Of a DNA stretch of 55,664 bases, positions 32,011 to 40,136 are shown one piece after another. A program made the position numbers and the translations under genes. This DNA is from Desulfobacula sp. (GTDB taxonomy: Bacteria; Desulfobacterota; Desulfobacteria; Desulfobacterales; Desulfobacteraceae): NCBI RefSeq assembly GCF_014237455.1, contig NZ_JABZFL010000099.1:1-55664 (forward strand), given 5' to 3'. A model generated the notes under the pieces. It was given only the letters and a program-made list of their open reading frames with translations, was not told where the DNA came from and did no database searches. Each line of letters starts with the position of its first letter. Position 1 is the stretch's first letter.

Positions 32011-32104
32011 GAATGAAATATTTTGGATAAATTGATTATATATCTTTAAATATTAATTAGTTAAAGAAAAAAGGAACCCAGATGGTTTAATTGGGATAAT
32101 GAAA

Positions 32105-32129
32105 AGAGTCGCAAAAGTAAGACGACTCT
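32105..32129 (-). terminator. Intrinsic terminator after the sigma-54 activator gene
   Basis: The minus strand has AGAGTCG, an 11-nt loop and CGACTCT, followed by TTTCATT. It lies 35-60 bp past the activator's stop codon and before the NifX-like promoter, so it insulates the two units. Confidence 0.6.
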
Positions 32130-32130
32130 C

Positions 32131-32147
32131 ATTGCAAGCGTTGCAAT
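32131..32147. promoter_or_regulatory. TTGCAA dyad, candidate upstream activator site
   Basis: ATTGCAA-GCG-TTGCAAT is a perfect palindrome about 125 bp upstream of the sigma-54 promoter of the NifX-like gene, the usual distance for an enhancer. A related dyad with TTGCA/TGCAA arms precedes the activator gene at 33556. Confidence 0.55.
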
Positions 32148-32163
32148 AAAAGAAGATGCGGTC

Positions 32164-33507
32164 TTATAAGGTCATTCCCAGCTTCTTAATCCTTCTGAAA
32201 AGGGTACTTTTATGGATACCCAGATCTTTAGCTGCAGCACTGCGGTTATAATTGTTGCGTGCCAGAGCATCGGTAATGAGTTTAATTTGTGCTGATTTAA
32301 CAGGATCGCTATCGATATTTTCATTGATATTGGATGGCAGGGATAAAAATCCGGGTAAATGATTCAGTTTTATGTAGCCCTCGGAACAGAGGACGAATGC
32401 ATGTTCAATGATATTTTCAAGTTCCCGGATATTGCCTGGAAATTCATGGGACATAAATGCCTGAAGGACTTTTTTGTCAATTCCCTGGATAAATTTTCCC
32501 TGGCGGATATTCATCTTCTGGATAAATCGATCCACAAGAAGGGGGATATCTTCCATTCTATGTCTTAGCGGTGGTAAGGAAAGCCGGATAACATTAATCC
32601 GATAATAGAGGTCCTGTCTGAATTGGTTTTGTGAGATAAGGTCAGAAAGTTCTCTGTTGGTTGCTGCAATGATTCGTATGTTGGTCTTTTCCTGACTCAA
32701 GGCACCAAGGGGGGTGAACTCATGATCCTGAAGAACCCGAAGAAGGCTGACCTGAAAAGCCGGACTCGTATCTCCGATTTCATCAAGAAAGATAGTGCCG
32801 CCATCGGCAAGGGCAAATTGGCCGGGTTTGTCCTTCATGGCATTGGTAAACGCCCCCTTTTTGTATCCAAACAGTTCGGATTCCAGAAGTGTATCGGGAA
32901 GTGCCCCGCAATTTATGGCAATAAACGGTTTTTTTTCTCTGTGGCTCGTATTATGGATGGCCCGTGCAAGCAATTCTTTTCCCGTGCCGGTTTCTCCCTC
33001 TATCAGAACCGAAGAATCACTGTCTGATATCTGGGGCAGGATATTAAAGATATTCTTCATGGCATCGCTGTTGCTGATCATATCTTCCATTTTAAATTTT
33101 GTTGAGAGCTCTTTTCTGAGTTGTTCAACAAGAGAGTGATCCCTGAAGGTTTCAATTCCGCCGATAACATCCCCATTTTTATCGATCAAAAGAGAAGTGG
33201 ATGCTGTGATGGGTATTTTTTTCTTTTCGATATTAATAATATAGCCGGACGAGTTGATAAAGGGGCGGCCTTCCTCCATGGTTCTTTTGAGTGCACAGCC
33301 TTCTTCACACATATTGGAACGAAAGACTTCCCAGCAATGTCTACCAATGGCATCTTTACGTGAAATGCCGGTTATCTCCTCGGCTGCCCGGTTAAAAGAT
33401 GTGATTTTCCAATTATAATCTATTGTAAAAACACCATCTGATATGCTTTCAAGAATGATCTTGGTAGTATCCTCAGAAAGCGGCCCAAGCATTTTTTTAT
33501 TTATCAT
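32164..33507 (-). CDS. Sigma-54-dependent transcriptional activator (PAS-AAA+-Fis)
   Basis: About 447 residues. A PAS domain (about 15-125) contains 'SISDGVFTIDYNWKITSFNR' and a cysteine pair in 'VFRSNMCEEGCALKRTM'. The AAA+ domain follows with Walker A 'IEGETGTGKELLARAI', Walker B 'GGTIFLDEIGD' and an arginine finger region 'RQDLYYRINVIRL'. The sigma-54 contact loop is GAFTNA, not the usual GAFTGA. The C-terminal Fis helix-turn-helix is 'NRSAAAKDLGIHKSTLFRRI'. The start is unclear; ATG 33507 or GTG 33543 are possible, neither with a strong ribosome site. It probably controls the NifX-like gene and perhaps the oxidoreductase operon. Confidence 0.9.
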   Translation of the reverse strand: MINKKMLGPLSEDTTKIILESISDGVFTIDYNWKITSFNRAAEEITGISRKDAIGRHCWEVFRSNMCEEGCALKRTMEEGRPFINSSGYIINIEKKKIPITASTSLLIDKNGDVIGGIETFRDHSLVEQLRKELSTKFKMEDMISNSDAMKNIFNILPQISDSDSSVLIEGETGTGKELLARAIHNTSHREKKPFIAINCGALPDTLLESELFGYKKGAFTNAMKDKPGQFALADGGTIFLDEIGDTSPAFQVSLLRVLQDHEFTPLGALSQEKTNIRIIAATNRELSDLISQNQFRQDLYYRINVIRLSLPPLRHRMEDIPLLVDRFIQKMNIRQGKFIQGIDKKVLQAFMSHEFPGNIRELENIIEHAFVLCSEGYIKLNHLPGFLSLPSNINENIDSDPVKSAQIKLITDALARNNYNRSAAAKDLGIHKSTLFRRIKKLGMTL

Positions 33508-33555
33508 TTTTTTTAGTCCAGTGTTTTTTGTCTTGTTTGTCACTATTTAAACCAA

Positions 33556-33577
33556 ATGGTTGCACTTTTGCAACCAT
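33556..33577. promoter_or_regulatory. Inverted repeat upstream of the sigma-54 activator gene
   Basis: ATGGTTGCA-CTTT-TGCAACCAT is a perfect 9-bp inverted repeat between the end of the ferredoxin-like gene and the activator start. It could terminate the oxidoreductase operon, although the following TTGGTTT is a weak T tract. It also shares TTGCA/TGCAA arms with the dyad at 32131, so autoregulation is possible. Confidence 0.5.
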
Positions 33578-33595
33578 TATGTGACTGAACATCAA

Positions 33596-33931
33596 TTATC
33601 CTTTGGTCCAGAGAATGGCTTTTCTTTTTTTTGGGATTATTTTTTGTAACGATTCGATTTTACCGTATGCCAGGCAATTTGCCATGCAGTGTTTTACGCA
33701 GGCAGGTTCCAGCCCCTGTTTGACACGACCGGCACAAAAGACACAGGCCCTGGTAAAGGTGGGGATATTGGTAATGAACAATTTGTCATTGGGAAGGGTG
33801 TGGATAAATTCTATTACTTCAACGCCTCCCGCTTTCCCGGCCGGCCTGTTATATTCTTGTTTGCAGGCCACTTCACAGGCCTTACAGCCGGTACAATATT
33901 CATAATCAATCAGCATTGCATATTCTGACAT
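33596..33931 (-). CDS. Short 4Fe-4S electron-transfer subunit of the molybdopterin oxidoreductase
   Basis: 111 residues, much shorter than the usual four-cluster DmsB/PsrB subunit. The first motif is 'YCTGCKACEVACKQEY' (C13/16/19/23). The second segment, 'CVFCAGRVKQGLEPACVKHC', supplies four more cysteines, so two cubane clusters are probable. It begins six bases past the stop of the catalytic subunit gene, with AAGGA before the ATG, which implies a stable complex. No membrane subunit follows, so electrons probably go to or from a soluble carrier. Confidence 0.87.
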   Translation of the reverse strand: MSEYAMLIDYEYCTGCKACEVACKQEYNRPAGKAGGVEVIEFIHTLPNDKLFITNIPTFTRACVFCAGRVKQGLEPACVKHCMANCLAYGKIESLQKIIPKKRKAILWTKG

Positions 33932-33936
33932 ATTTT

Positions 33937-36372
33937 TTATCCTTTCGCCTTGTATACTTTGCACAGCATGGTTTTTATGGGAGAGCCCAATCCTGCTTTT
34001 CCTTCATGGGACATGGGGATAAGCTGGTTGACATTGACATCCCAGACACCGAAAAGCTCCGGTTCTTTACCTTCTTTCTCCGGAAACCACCATCCATGTT
34101 CGGCCATGACAATATCCGGATGGATAACCGGAGTGACCAAGGCTTTTACCGTGATTTTTCCCAGCCAGTTCTCCACGCATACCTTTTCTCCGTGCGCGAT
34201 TCCATATTTTTTTGCTGTATCCGGATGAATTTCTAAGACCGGATCTCTTTGCTGTTCACGAAGCCAGGGGATTTGCCTGTGTTCCGAGTGAAAAAAGGGT
34301 CCCATTCTTCGTCCTGTGCTGAGGATGAGCGGATACTCCTTAAACAGGTCCGGCGTGCTGACAGGGCTGTAGGGCGGTTCTTCATGATAGGGCAGGGGGT
34401 CAAGCTCCCATTTTTCAAGCCAGGAGGAATAAAGCTCAATTTTCCCTGATGGCGTTCTGAATCCAGGCTTTTTGTCTTGCCTGAGCAGGCCTTTTTCATA
34501 CCTGAAGTAGGGCTTGCTGGGGTGGCCTTTAGGAGGGATCATCCAGGTCTTGTCACAAAGATCTTTATAGGTCATGTCCGCAGATTCCAGAAGAGTGTCA
34601 AAGAGCTGATGAACATTGTCATAGGGAAAGTCTTTCATGAACCGTTTACAAAGCTCAAGATTGATTTCAATATCTGATTTGCAGTCACCCACTTCAACAA
34701 CTTTTTTGATGGCCTGCAAGGGGACCCACCAGGCTTTTAACGAGTCTTTTTCAAGAAAGGTTGCCGCTGGCAGGATTACATCACAGAGCATGGCGGTCGG
34801 TGTCATGAAAAGATCCACACAAACAGTAAAATCAAGTTTTTTAATGGCGTCCCGCCATTTTTTGGGTTCCATGCCGGTGCAGGCAATGGGGTTGGCTGTC
34901 TGTATCCACATGCCCTTGATTTCATAGGGGTCGCCCGAAAAAATCTGCTCCAGGACTTTATCCGGCTGTGCCCATGCCCTGAAGTCTTTAATTGCGCCAT
35001 AATCATGCATGCCGATCCTTTTTTCCATCACATCCGGGGGAAGACTTAAGATGGACCCGCCGGTATGATAGGGATAGGTCACCACATCATAGGCATACCG
35101 GGCAATGGCATTGCCGCCGGGGTTGTCAAGGTTGCCGGTCAGACACCAGAGATGGTTGATGGCCTGGGATGTTGGAACCGTTGACGGGATAGTATCAATG
35201 GGAAGACCCCAGTGAAGTGCGGAAGGCTTGCTTTTAGCATAGATGCGGGCGGCTTTTATGATTTTATCTGGTGCTACCCAGGTGATTTTAGAGACTGCCT
35301 CAGGCGTATACTGTTCAGCATTTTCTTTATATAAAGTCCATACAGTTTTTGTCTTTGCTTTTGAACCATTGGCAAGGGTAAGGTTAAATTCGCCCTCCAT
35401 GGACGGTTTTATATCACTTTTTTGATATACCTGGTTGTCAGATTCCCATACCACAAAACTGTCTGAAACAGGATCGTGGGCGACAAAATTGATATCAGAG
35501 CCGTTTTCTTTCAGATCACTTTCTCTTAACAGGGCCGGAGAATCCTGATCAGTTCTCACAAGAAAAGGAGAATTGGTCCATTTTTTAATAAATTCCATGT
35601 TGATCAGGTCTTCTTTGATCATGACATGGATAAATCCAAGGGCAAGTGCGGCATCTGTTCCAGGTCTTAATTGGAGCCAGAGTTTTGCCCTGGAGGCAAT
35701 CCAGGTGCATCTGGGGTCAATGACCAGAACCTCGGTGCCCCTTTTCATCAGATCAATGTACCAGTGACCAAAAAAGCCGTCCGGGCAGGTCGCGGGAAGG
35801 TTTTGACCCCATATGGTAACGGTTTCAGGGATTTGGTATTCAGGGTCATCGTATCTTTTTTCATGCCACTGGGACGCATCCACCACGGCAAAATCTCCCT
35901 GGGTAATGGACATCATCATCAGGCGAGGCGTATAGCAGGAGATGCCTGAAAGGCCGAACATCCAGTTGGGGCTCCCATAGGCATAGGCCAGCATGGAGAT
36001 CCATCCGCCGATATCCCGCCCTGTTCCCTGGTGAAAGATAACAGATTCAGGACCATGGTCATCCCTTATTTTTTTCATTTTCTCTTCAATCAGATCAAAG
36101 GCTTCATCCCATGAGATTTCTTCAAATTTGCCTTGTCCGCGTTCTCCGACCCGTTTCAACGGCTTTTTAAGTCGGTCCTTATGGTACATGTACTGTGTCA
36201 TGGAAAGGCACCGGGAGCATAATCTTCCCTGGTTCCAGGGATGATCCGGATCTCCTTCCACCTTGATCACTTTATTGTCCTTTACATGAACCAGTATGCC
36301 ACAGCCGCCATGACACCCCGGACCAGGTGACCAGGTCGTTGTTTTAATTATTTTCACTCCATTATCTTTCAT
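33937..36372 (-). CDS. Molybdopterin (Mo/W) oxidoreductase catalytic subunit, DMSO reductase family
   Basis: 811 residues. An N-terminal iron-sulfur domain has cysteines 20, 24, 52 and 55 (CHGGC ... LCSRC), followed by the family core: 'EISWDEAFDLIEEKMKKI', 'TEVLVIDPRCTWIASRAKLW', 'LRPGTDAALALGFIHVM', 'HLWCLTGNLDNPGGNAI', 'TGRRMGPFFHSEHRQIP' and a C-terminal dinucleotide-binding domain. 'GISCYTPRL' may hold the metal-ligating Cys. There is no twin-arginine signal, so it is cytoplasmic. Overall it resembles uncharacterised family members and, loosely, acetylene hydratase; the substrate is unknown. It forms an operon with the short ferredoxin-like subunit. Confidence 0.9.
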   Translation of the reverse strand: MKDNGVKIIKTTTWSPGPGCHGGCGILVHVKDNKVIKVEGDPDHPWNQGRLCSRCLSMTQYMYHKDRLKKPLKRVGERGQGKFEEISWDEAFDLIEEKMKKIRDDHGPESVIFHQGTGRDIGGWISMLAYAYGSPNWMFGLSGISCYTPRLMMMSITQGDFAVVDASQWHEKRYDDPEYQIPETVTIWGQNLPATCPDGFFGHWYIDLMKRGTEVLVIDPRCTWIASRAKLWLQLRPGTDAALALGFIHVMIKEDLINMEFIKKWTNSPFLVRTDQDSPALLRESDLKENGSDINFVAHDPVSDSFVVWESDNQVYQKSDIKPSMEGEFNLTLANGSKAKTKTVWTLYKENAEQYTPEAVSKITWVAPDKIIKAARIYAKSKPSALHWGLPIDTIPSTVPTSQAINHLWCLTGNLDNPGGNAIARYAYDVVTYPYHTGGSILSLPPDVMEKRIGMHDYGAIKDFRAWAQPDKVLEQIFSGDPYEIKGMWIQTANPIACTGMEPKKWRDAIKKLDFTVCVDLFMTPTAMLCDVILPAATFLEKDSLKAWWVPLQAIKKVVEVGDCKSDIEINLELCKRFMKDFPYDNVHQLFDTLLESADMTYKDLCDKTWMIPPKGHPSKPYFRYEKGLLRQDKKPGFRTPSGKIELYSSWLEKWELDPLPYHEEPPYSPVSTPDLFKEYPLILSTGRRMGPFFHSEHRQIPWLREQQRDPVLEIHPDTAKKYGIAHGEKVCVENWLGKITVKALVTPVIHPDIVMAEHGWWFPEKEGKEPELFGVWDVNVNQLIPMSHEGKAGLGSPIKTMLCKVYKAKG

Positions 36373-36579
36373 GGTAATCTCCCTAATTGAGCCCCAGTTT
36401 TGAGTATAGTAAAATTTTTAAAAATAACAAAAATTGAAAAATGAAACAAGAACAGAAAAATTGAAAGGCAGAATTCTCTTGATTTTCTTGCTATTTACGT
36501 TTGATTGTGGCATCTATAAAAATTCAAATAAAGAAATGGTAATTCAATATAGAGAAAGCTTTCACAAGGAGTAAGTTTA

Positions 36580-39186
36580 ATGGAACAGCGGTATCATCCT
36601 GAATTGGTAGAACCTGAGTGGCAGGCATACTGGAATAAACATCAGCTTTTTAAAGTCACTGAAGATTCCTCAAAAGAAAAATATTATCTGTTAGAGATGT
36701 TTCCTTACCCTTCCGGTAAAATACATATCGGTCATGTGCGTAATTATACCATTGGTGATGTGGTTGTCAGGTACAAACGGATGAAAGGCTTTAATGTTAT
36801 TCATCCCATGGGGTGGGACGCATTTGGCATGCCGGCTGAAAATGCAGCCATTGCGAATAATACCCATCCTGCTGCCTGGACATATGACAATATAGGCGCC
36901 ATGCGGGAGCAGCTTAAAAAGATGGGATTTTCATATGACTGGGACCGTGAAATCGCCACCTGCCGGCCGGAATATTATAAATGGGAGCAATGGCTTTTTC
37001 TTAAAATGCTTGAAAAAGGAATGGCTTATCGAAAAGAATCCTATGTGAACTGGTGTGAAAAATGTCAGACGGTTCTTGCCAATGAACAGGTTGAGCAGGA
37101 TAAATGCTGGAGATGTTCCCAGACGGTTCAGCAAAAAAAACTGTGGCAGTGGTTTTTTAAAATTACAGATTATGCCGAAGATCTTCTGGTCCATTGTGAT
37201 AAACTGCCGGGATGGCCTGATAAAGTAACCGTGATGCAGAAAAACTGGATTGGCAGAAGTGTTGGATCTCAATTAAAATTTAAAATTGATGGCAGGGATG
37301 AAGATATTGAGGTTTTCACCACAAGACCGGATACGGTTTTCGGTGCAACCTTTATGTGCCTTGCTCCGGAACATCCGCTGGTTGAAAGCCTTTCAAAGGG
37401 GACACAAAAGGAAAACGAAGTGGCAGCGTTTGTTCAAAAGGTATCCAGCCAGGAAAGATCTGCCGAAGGCATAGAAAAATATGAAAAAGAAGGGGTTTTT
37501 ATCGGTACCTATTGTATTAATCCTGCAACCGGTGAGAAAATTCCGGTTTACACAGCCAATTTTGTTTTAATGGAATATGGAACCGGTGCCATCATGTCCG
37601 TACCAGCAGGGGATCAGCGGGATTTTGATTTTGCCAGGAAATATGGTCTTGACATCAGGGTGGTGGTGCAGCCGGAAGGGGAGAACCTCAACGGAAGCAC
37701 CATGAAAGAAGCCTACACCGATGAGGGGGTGATGGTAAATTCCGGTGAATTTAATGGACTGGACAGCAAAAAAGCCATAGATGTCATGACAGACTGGCTG
37801 GAAAAAAAGGGCAGGGGAAAGAAAACGGTTTCCTATCGATTAAGAGACTGGGGGATTTCAAGACAACGGTATTGGGGCGCGCCGATTCCGGTTATTCACT
37901 GCCCGGATTGCGGTGTGGTTCCTGTCCCCGAGACCGATCTTCCCATAAGACTTCCTGAAGACGCAGATTTTCTTAAAAAAGGGGGGTCTCCCTTGCCGAC
38001 GCTTGATTTTTTTGCAAAAGCCACCTGTCCGGAATGCGGCAGACAGGATGCAAAAAGAGATACTGATACCATGGATACCTTTGTGGAGTCTTCGTGGTAT
38101 TATTTAAGATATTGCTCACCAAGATATGAAGATGGTATGTTTGACCCTGAGGCCGTAAAATATTGGGCTCCCGTGGATCAGTACATCGGTGGTGTAGAAC
38201 ACGCGGTGCTTCACTTATTATATTCAAGATATTTTATGCGGGTATTAAATACGCTTGGAATGATTGATTTTAAAGAACCGTTTACCCGACTGCTTACTCA
38301 GGGCATGGTCTGCAAGGAAACCATGACATGTCCTGACCATGGATATCTTTTTCCCGAAGAAGCGGTGAAAAATGTTGAGGACAATCTTGTGTGCACAAGA
38401 TGCAACAATGATGTAGAGGTCGGACGGGTTATTAAGATGTCCAAATCCAAGAAAAATGTGGTTGATCCCAATGAACTGCTTGGAAAATATGGTGCCGATG
38501 TGGTCCGGTTATTCTGCCTGTTTGCAGCTCCTCCTGAAAGAGATCTTGAATGGAGTGAGGACGGGGTTGAAGGCAGTAACAGATTTGTAAACAGGGTGTG
38601 GCGTCTTGTACTGGAATGCTTGGAAAAGATTGATGGATCAGACGAGCCCTTTACCGGCCCAGCCTCCGACCTGTCATCAGCACAGGCAAAAGATCTCTAT
38701 ATCAAGGCAAACCAGACCATACAAAAGGTCACGGATGATATTGATAAAAGTTTTCATTTTAATACAGCCATTTCTGCTGTAATGGAACTTGTAAATGCAT
38801 TGTACGTGATTGATCTTGATTCCGCAGACACTGAGTTGAAAAAAGTGATTCGGTTCAGTCTTGAGAACACCCTGTTACTATTGTCTCCAATTATCCCGCA
38901 TTTTTGTGAAGAGCTTTTTAAAAGATTAGGCAAGAATGGATCAATTATAGAGCAATCCTGGCCCGAATACAGAAAGGATTCTCTAAAAACAGACGATGTT
39001 CTTGTTGTGGTCCAGGTAAACGGGAAACTTCGATCAAAATTTACAATCAATGCAGACAGTGAAGAGACTGAGATCAAAGAAACAGCACTGGCTGATAAAA
39101 AGATCAAAAAACATATGGGTGATAAAGAACCCAAAAAGGTTATTCTTATCAGAAAAAAACAAACACTTATAAATATTGTGGTTTAA
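36580..39186 (+). CDS. leuS: Leucyl-tRNA synthetase
   Basis: 868 residues, full length for a bacterial LeuRS. The class I signature HIGH is 'PYPSGKIHIGHVRNY' (about 42) and KMSKS is 'KMSKSKKNVVDP' (about 620). The CP1 editing domain is present ('FTTRPDTVFGATFMCLAPEH' and 'GTGAIMSVPAGDQRDFDFA'), with a zinc-like domain 'CEKCQTVLANEQVEQDKCWR'. The anticodon-binding and C-terminal domains end in 'KKVILIRKKQTLINIVV'. It charges tRNA-Leu in the cytoplasm. AAGGAG precedes the ATG. lptE follows immediately, with its ATG one base after the leuS stop. Confidence 0.97.
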   Translation: MEQRYHPELVEPEWQAYWNKHQLFKVTEDSSKEKYYLLEMFPYPSGKIHIGHVRNYTIGDVVVRYKRMKGFNVIHPMGWDAFGMPAENAAIANNTHPAAWTYDNIGAMREQLKKMGFSYDWDREIATCRPEYYKWEQWLFLKMLEKGMAYRKESYVNWCEKCQTVLANEQVEQDKCWRCSQTVQQKKLWQWFFKITDYAEDLLVHCDKLPGWPDKVTVMQKNWIGRSVGSQLKFKIDGRDEDIEVFTTRPDTVFGATFMCLAPEHPLVESLSKGTQKENEVAAFVQKVSSQERSAEGIEKYEKEGVFIGTYCINPATGEKIPVYTANFVLMEYGTGAIMSVPAGDQRDFDFARKYGLDIRVVVQPEGENLNGSTMKEAYTDEGVMVNSGEFNGLDSKKAIDVMTDWLEKKGRGKKTVSYRLRDWGISRQRYWGAPIPVIHCPDCGVVPVPETDLPIRLPEDADFLKKGGSPLPTLDFFAKATCPECGRQDAKRDTDTMDTFVESSWYYLRYCSPRYEDGMFDPEAVKYWAPVDQYIGGVEHAVLHLLYSRYFMRVLNTLGMIDFKEPFTRLLTQGMVCKETMTCPDHGYLFPEEAVKNVEDNLVCTRCNNDVEVGRVIKMSKSKKNVVDPNELLGKYGADVVRLFCLFAAPPERDLEWSEDGVEGSNRFVNRVWRLVLECLEKIDGSDEPFTGPASDLSSAQAKDLYIKANQTIQKVTDDIDKSFHFNTAISAVMELVNALYVIDLDSADTELKKVIRFSLENTLLLLSPIIPHFCEELFKRLGKNGSIIEQSWPEYRKDSLKTDDVLVVVQVNGKLRSKFTINADSEETEIKETALADKKIKKHMGDKEPKKVILIRKKQTLINIVV

Positions 39187-39187
39187 T

Positions 39188-39697
39188 ATGAAAAATTTAA
39201 AATGGGTTTTATTCGTTTGTGTACTTGCACTTTTTGCATCCTGCGGTTACCAGTTTGAGGGCGGCGGATATATTAAAAATGATGTGACGCGTGTCGCTGT
39301 GAAGGTTTTGGAGAATGAAAGTTCTGAAACAGGGGCAGGTATTGCCTTTACCAATGCTCTGATCCGGGAGATTATTCAAAAGACCGACACGAAAGTTGCA
39401 GATGAATCCCAGGCAAGAGCTGTTTTTGAAGGAACAATCAAAGCGATCACCTTCGCTACCCTGTCACGTTCAACTACGGAATCTGTGATAGAAAGAAGGG
39501 TCACCGCCACAGTTGATCTGAAACTTACAGATAAGGATGGTGACGTGATCTGGTCTGTCAAGGATTTTACTTCATATGAAGAATACACTGTATCTGAAGA
39601 TAAGATCACTGATGAAAGTGATAAAAGAGAAGCTGTGGATAAAATTGCCACAAGAAGCGCTGAAAAATTAATCAGTAGAATGATGACTAATTTTTAG
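39188..39697 (+). CDS. lptE: LptE-like outer membrane LPS-assembly lipoprotein
   Basis: 169 residues. The signal peptide ends in a lipobox, 'LFASCGYQF', placing the lipid on Cys. The rest fits LptE: 'TRVAVKVLENESSETGAGIA', 'FTNALIREIIQK' and 'VERRVTATVDLKLTDKDGDV' by pattern. LptE plugs the LptD barrel for lipopolysaccharide insertion. leuS-lptE adjacency is typical of many Gram-negatives. The ATG lies one base past the leuS stop and lacks its own clear ribosome site, so translation is probably coupled. Confidence 0.88.
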   Translation: MKNLKWVLFVCVLALFASCGYQFEGGGYIKNDVTRVAVKVLENESSETGAGIAFTNALIREIIQKTDTKVADESQARAVFEGTIKAITFATLSRSTTESVIERRVTATVDLKLTDKDGDVIWSVKDFTSYEEYTVSEDKITDESDKREAVDKIATRSAEKLISRMMTNF

Positions 39698-39707
39698 AAT
39701 GAAAACA

Positions 39708-39752
39708 CTAAAGACAGGGATTACACCTTGTCAGTGAAAATCCTGTCTTTAG
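39708..39752. terminator. Bidirectional terminator between lptE and rpsT
   Basis: CTAAAGACAGGGAT (39708-39721) pairs with ATCCTGTCTTTAG (39740-39752), with one bulged base. The two convergent genes end on either side. The rpsT-side exit reads TGTTTTC; the lptE-side exit has no strong T tract. Confidence 0.6.
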
Positions 39753-39781
39753 TTGGTTGAACGAAAAAAAATCCGTGAATG

Positions 39782-40036
39782 CTATGTATTCATGAACTTG
39801 AATAGTCTTGAAATTTTTCTGGAAGCAGTCTTTTTATGAATAACGCCCTTTTTAGCGGCTTTGTGAATTGCAGATTGAGTTTTTCTCATGAGTTCATCTT
39901 TGTTATCACTGCCTTCTTCTTTTGCAGCGTAAACAGTTTTTTCCAAATTTTTAAGAGTGGTTTTTACAGATCTGTTTCTAAGCCGTCTTACCTGACTCTG
40001 TTTTGCCCGTTTTTTTGCAGATTTATGGTTAGCCAA
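39782..40036 (-). CDS. rpsT: Ribosomal protein S20
   Basis: 84 residues, highly basic, beginning 'MANHKSAKKRAKQSQVRRLR' as in nearly all bacterial S20 proteins. It binds 16S rRNA in the small subunit. It is monocistronic on the minus strand, between convergent lptE and divergent murJ. A consensus promoter lies upstream. Confidence 0.96.
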   Translation of the reverse strand: MANHKSAKKRAKQSQVRRLRNRSVKTTLKNLEKTVYAAKEEGSDNKDELMRKTQSAIHKAAKKGVIHKKTASRKISRLFKFMNT

Positions 40037-40098
40037 CTTGGTTTTGCTCCTTGTTTAAGTGTATTGAATTTAAAATTTTGCCACATTTCAAATTTATA

Positions 40099-40127
40099 AA
40101 AATATATGATTTGTCGGTTTTTGTCAA
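40099..40127 (-). promoter_or_regulatory. Sigma-70-type promoter of rpsT
   Basis: TTGACA (40127-40122), a 17-base spacer and TATTTT (40104-40099) on the minus strand. The -35 box overlaps the ribosome-binding site of the divergent murJ gene (AAGGA at 40126-40130). Confidence 0.65.
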
Positions 40128-40136
40128 GGAAAAGTT

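Noticed and set aside
34637-35949. Several plus-strand frames inside the molybdopterin oxidoreductase gene
   Set aside because: The minus-strand product carries full-length family motifs; the others are shadows without motifs or ribosome sites.
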